Of a stretch of DNA of 64,000 nt, positions 63,063-64,000 are shown one piece after another. The stretch comes from Actinorhabdospora filicis (GTDB taxonomy: Bacteria > Actinomycetota > Actinomycetes > Mycobacteriales > Micromonosporaceae), in NCBI RefSeq assembly GCF_030269765.1, contig NZ_BSTX01000001.1, positions 496,001 to 560,000 of the forward strand, given 5' to 3'. A program made the translations under genes and the position numbers. The stretch's first letter is position 1. The number at the start of each line of letters is the position of its first letter. A model generated the notes under the pieces. It was not told where the DNA came from and ran no database searches. It saw only the letters and a list, made by a program, of their open reading frames with translations.

Positions 63063-63725
63063 GTGACACAGACGGCGGCAGCGCGGCCCGGCCACAGTGA
63101 CGGACCGCTACAGATCCAGCGGCGCGGACTCGTCGGCTACCAGGCCGCGTGGGACGAGCAACGCGCCCTGCACGCCGAGCGGATGGCCGACGAACGGCCC
63201 GACACCGTCCTGCTGCTGGAGCACCCGAGCGTGTTCACCGCGGGCAAGCGCACCGAGGAGTGGCAGCGTCCCAACGACGGGACGCCGGTGGTCGAGGTCG
63301 ACCGGGGCGGGCTGATCACCTGGCACGGTCCCGGGCAGATCGTGGGCTACCCGATCGTGCGGCTCCCCAAGCCCCTCGACGTCGTCGCCTACGTGCGGCG
63401 GATGGAGCAGGTGCTCATCGACGTGTGCGCCGAGCTGGGCGTCCACACCATTCCGATCCCCGAGCGGACGGGCGTGTGGGTTCCGGCCGACGACCGGGGC
63501 CCGGCGCGGAAGATCGCCGCGATCGGGGTGCGCGTGCGGTGGGCGGTGACGATGCACGGCTTCGCGCTGAACTGCTGTAACTCCTTCGACGGTTTCAACG
63601 CGATCGTGCCGTGCGGCATCGTCGACGCCGAGGTGACGTCGCTGTCGAAGGAGCTGGGCCGCGAGGTGAGTGTCGAGGAGGTCCTGCCGATCGTGGAGCG
63701 GCACCTCCCGAAGCTGATCCCCTAA
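63063..63725 (+). CDS. lipB: Octanoyl-(acyl carrier protein) transferase LipB
   Basis: Transfers octanoate from ACP to lipoyl domains, first step of lipoate biosynthesis. 220 residues; [33 protein letters not shown], Lys150 in [11 protein letters not shown] and catalytic Cys184 in [14 protein letters not shown] are all present. GTG start at 63063. lipA, usually next, is not seen; a strong palindromic terminator follows instead, then a gene on the other strand. Confidence 0.96.
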   Translation: MTQTAAARPGHSDGPLQIQRRGLVGYQAAWDEQRALHAERMADERPDTVLLLEHPSVFTAGKRTEEWQRPNDGTPVVEVDRGGLITWHGPGQIVGYPIVRLPKPLDVVAYVRRMEQVLIDVCAELGVHTIPIPERTGVWVPADDRGPARKIAAIGVRVRWAVTMHGFALNCCNSFDGFNAIVPCGIVDAEVTSLSKELGREVSVEEVLPIVERHLPKLIP

Positions 63726-63760
63726 GACCTGCCCTGGACGGCGTTCTCAAATGGCGAAGA

Positions 63761-63794
63761 CGAAGGCCCGCCCCCGGCCGGGGGCGGGCCTTCG
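63761..63794 (+). terminator. Perfect 34-nt palindrome after lipB
   Basis: 17 nt on each side (63761-63777, 63778-63794) are reverse complements. CGAAGGCCCGCCCCCGG is the left arm. It lies 35 nt past lipB and 13 nt past the end of the gene on the opposite strand, so it can terminate both. Confidence 0.8.
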
Positions 63795-63806
63795 CGCGTC
63801 CGTGGG

Positions 63807-64000
63807 CTACAGGCTGTAGTCGGCGGTGATCTTCTCGTGGCGGGCGGTGTCGGCTCCGGCGTCCTCGGCCAGCTTCAGCCAGGACATCGGGTGCCGCCAT
63901 CCGGCGGTCAGTTCGGTGAGGACGGTGTCGGCGTCGGCGGAGCTCACCGCCGGCGGGACGGCCACGCCGAAGGCGACGCCCTGGAGTTCGCCGAGGCCCT
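63807..64000 (-). CDS. Unidentified protein, C-terminal 64 codons
   Basis: Runs off the right edge. The visible C-terminus (VAFGVAVPPAVSSADADTVL ... WRHPMSWLKLAEDAGADT ... ITADYSL) is amphipathic and acidic. No family recognised. The stop at 63807-63809 faces the lipB terminator; upstream sequence is needed for any call. Confidence 0.6.
   Translation of the reverse strand, partial: GLGELQGVAFGVAVPPAVSSADADTVLTELTAGWRHPMSWLKLAEDAGADTARHEKITADYSL

Overview
The window is a very GC-rich (visibly above 70 percent G+C), densely coded stretch of an actinobacterial chromosome. GTG starts are frequent and many neighbouring genes overlap by ATGA or GTGA. Gene content and order follow the conserved core block shared by Streptomyces (around rpsB-tsf-ffh-smc) and Mycobacterium (rip1-dxr ... 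smc-fpg). A Streptosporangiales or Thermomonosporaceae-like (Actinomadura-type) actinomycete is my best guess. That placement is inference from synteny and protein style, not from a database search. No tRNA, rRNA, CRISPR array, transposase or prophage gene is visible.

Layout. 1-5.6 kb: isoprenoid and membrane genes (rip1 fragment, dxr), purU, and an MMPL exporter divergent from its TetR regulator. 6.1-9.0 kb: ornithine-cyclodeaminase-like protein, a metallo-beta-lactamase/Rieske fusion resembling NamH, and a DUF2631 membrane protein. 9.4-17 kb: one long minus-strand block of cell growth and translation genes, in transcription order rpsB, tsf, pyrH, frr, cdsA, rlmN and a DivIVA-like repeat protein. 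17-26.5 kb: Pro-rich membrane protein, M23 peptidase, class V aminotransferase, xerC, then yraN-comM-dprA (plus strand) facing DUF2469-rnhB-NUDIX (minus strand), and DoxX. 27.4-41.7 kb: two signal peptidases, rplS, trmD, rimM, KH protein, rpsP, proS, amidohydrolase, ffh, amt, a phosphotransferase, ftsY and a VOC protein. 42.9-54 kb: smc, a small coiled-coil protein, a CAP protein, a LuxR regulator with a degenerate receiver, mutM, a mini zinc-motif protein and a threonine-dehydratase-like enzyme. 54-64 kb: a response regulator/histidine kinase/DUF4153 operon, a CooC-like ATPase with a 130-aa partner and a luciferase-like flavoprotein, a RIO kinase, a glutamate-binding lipoprotein, lipB, and the end of an unidentified gene.

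The striking non-coding feature is a set of nine gene-free islands of 0.4-1.6 kb, about 8.9 kb or 14 percent of the window. They are built from GGCGCGGC-type low-complexity sequence, and seven of the nine carry one or two copies of a conserved ~30-nt core (consensus part GACCTGCGGAAACACTCG), nine copies in all. Two islands share a longer ~170-nt element in which four to five CTGTACGGCG-like repeats keep identical spacing. One island sits exactly where glnB-glnD are expected between ffh and amt. I regard this dispersed intergenic repeat family as the best candidate for something undescribed here. The CooC-like three-gene cluster is second.
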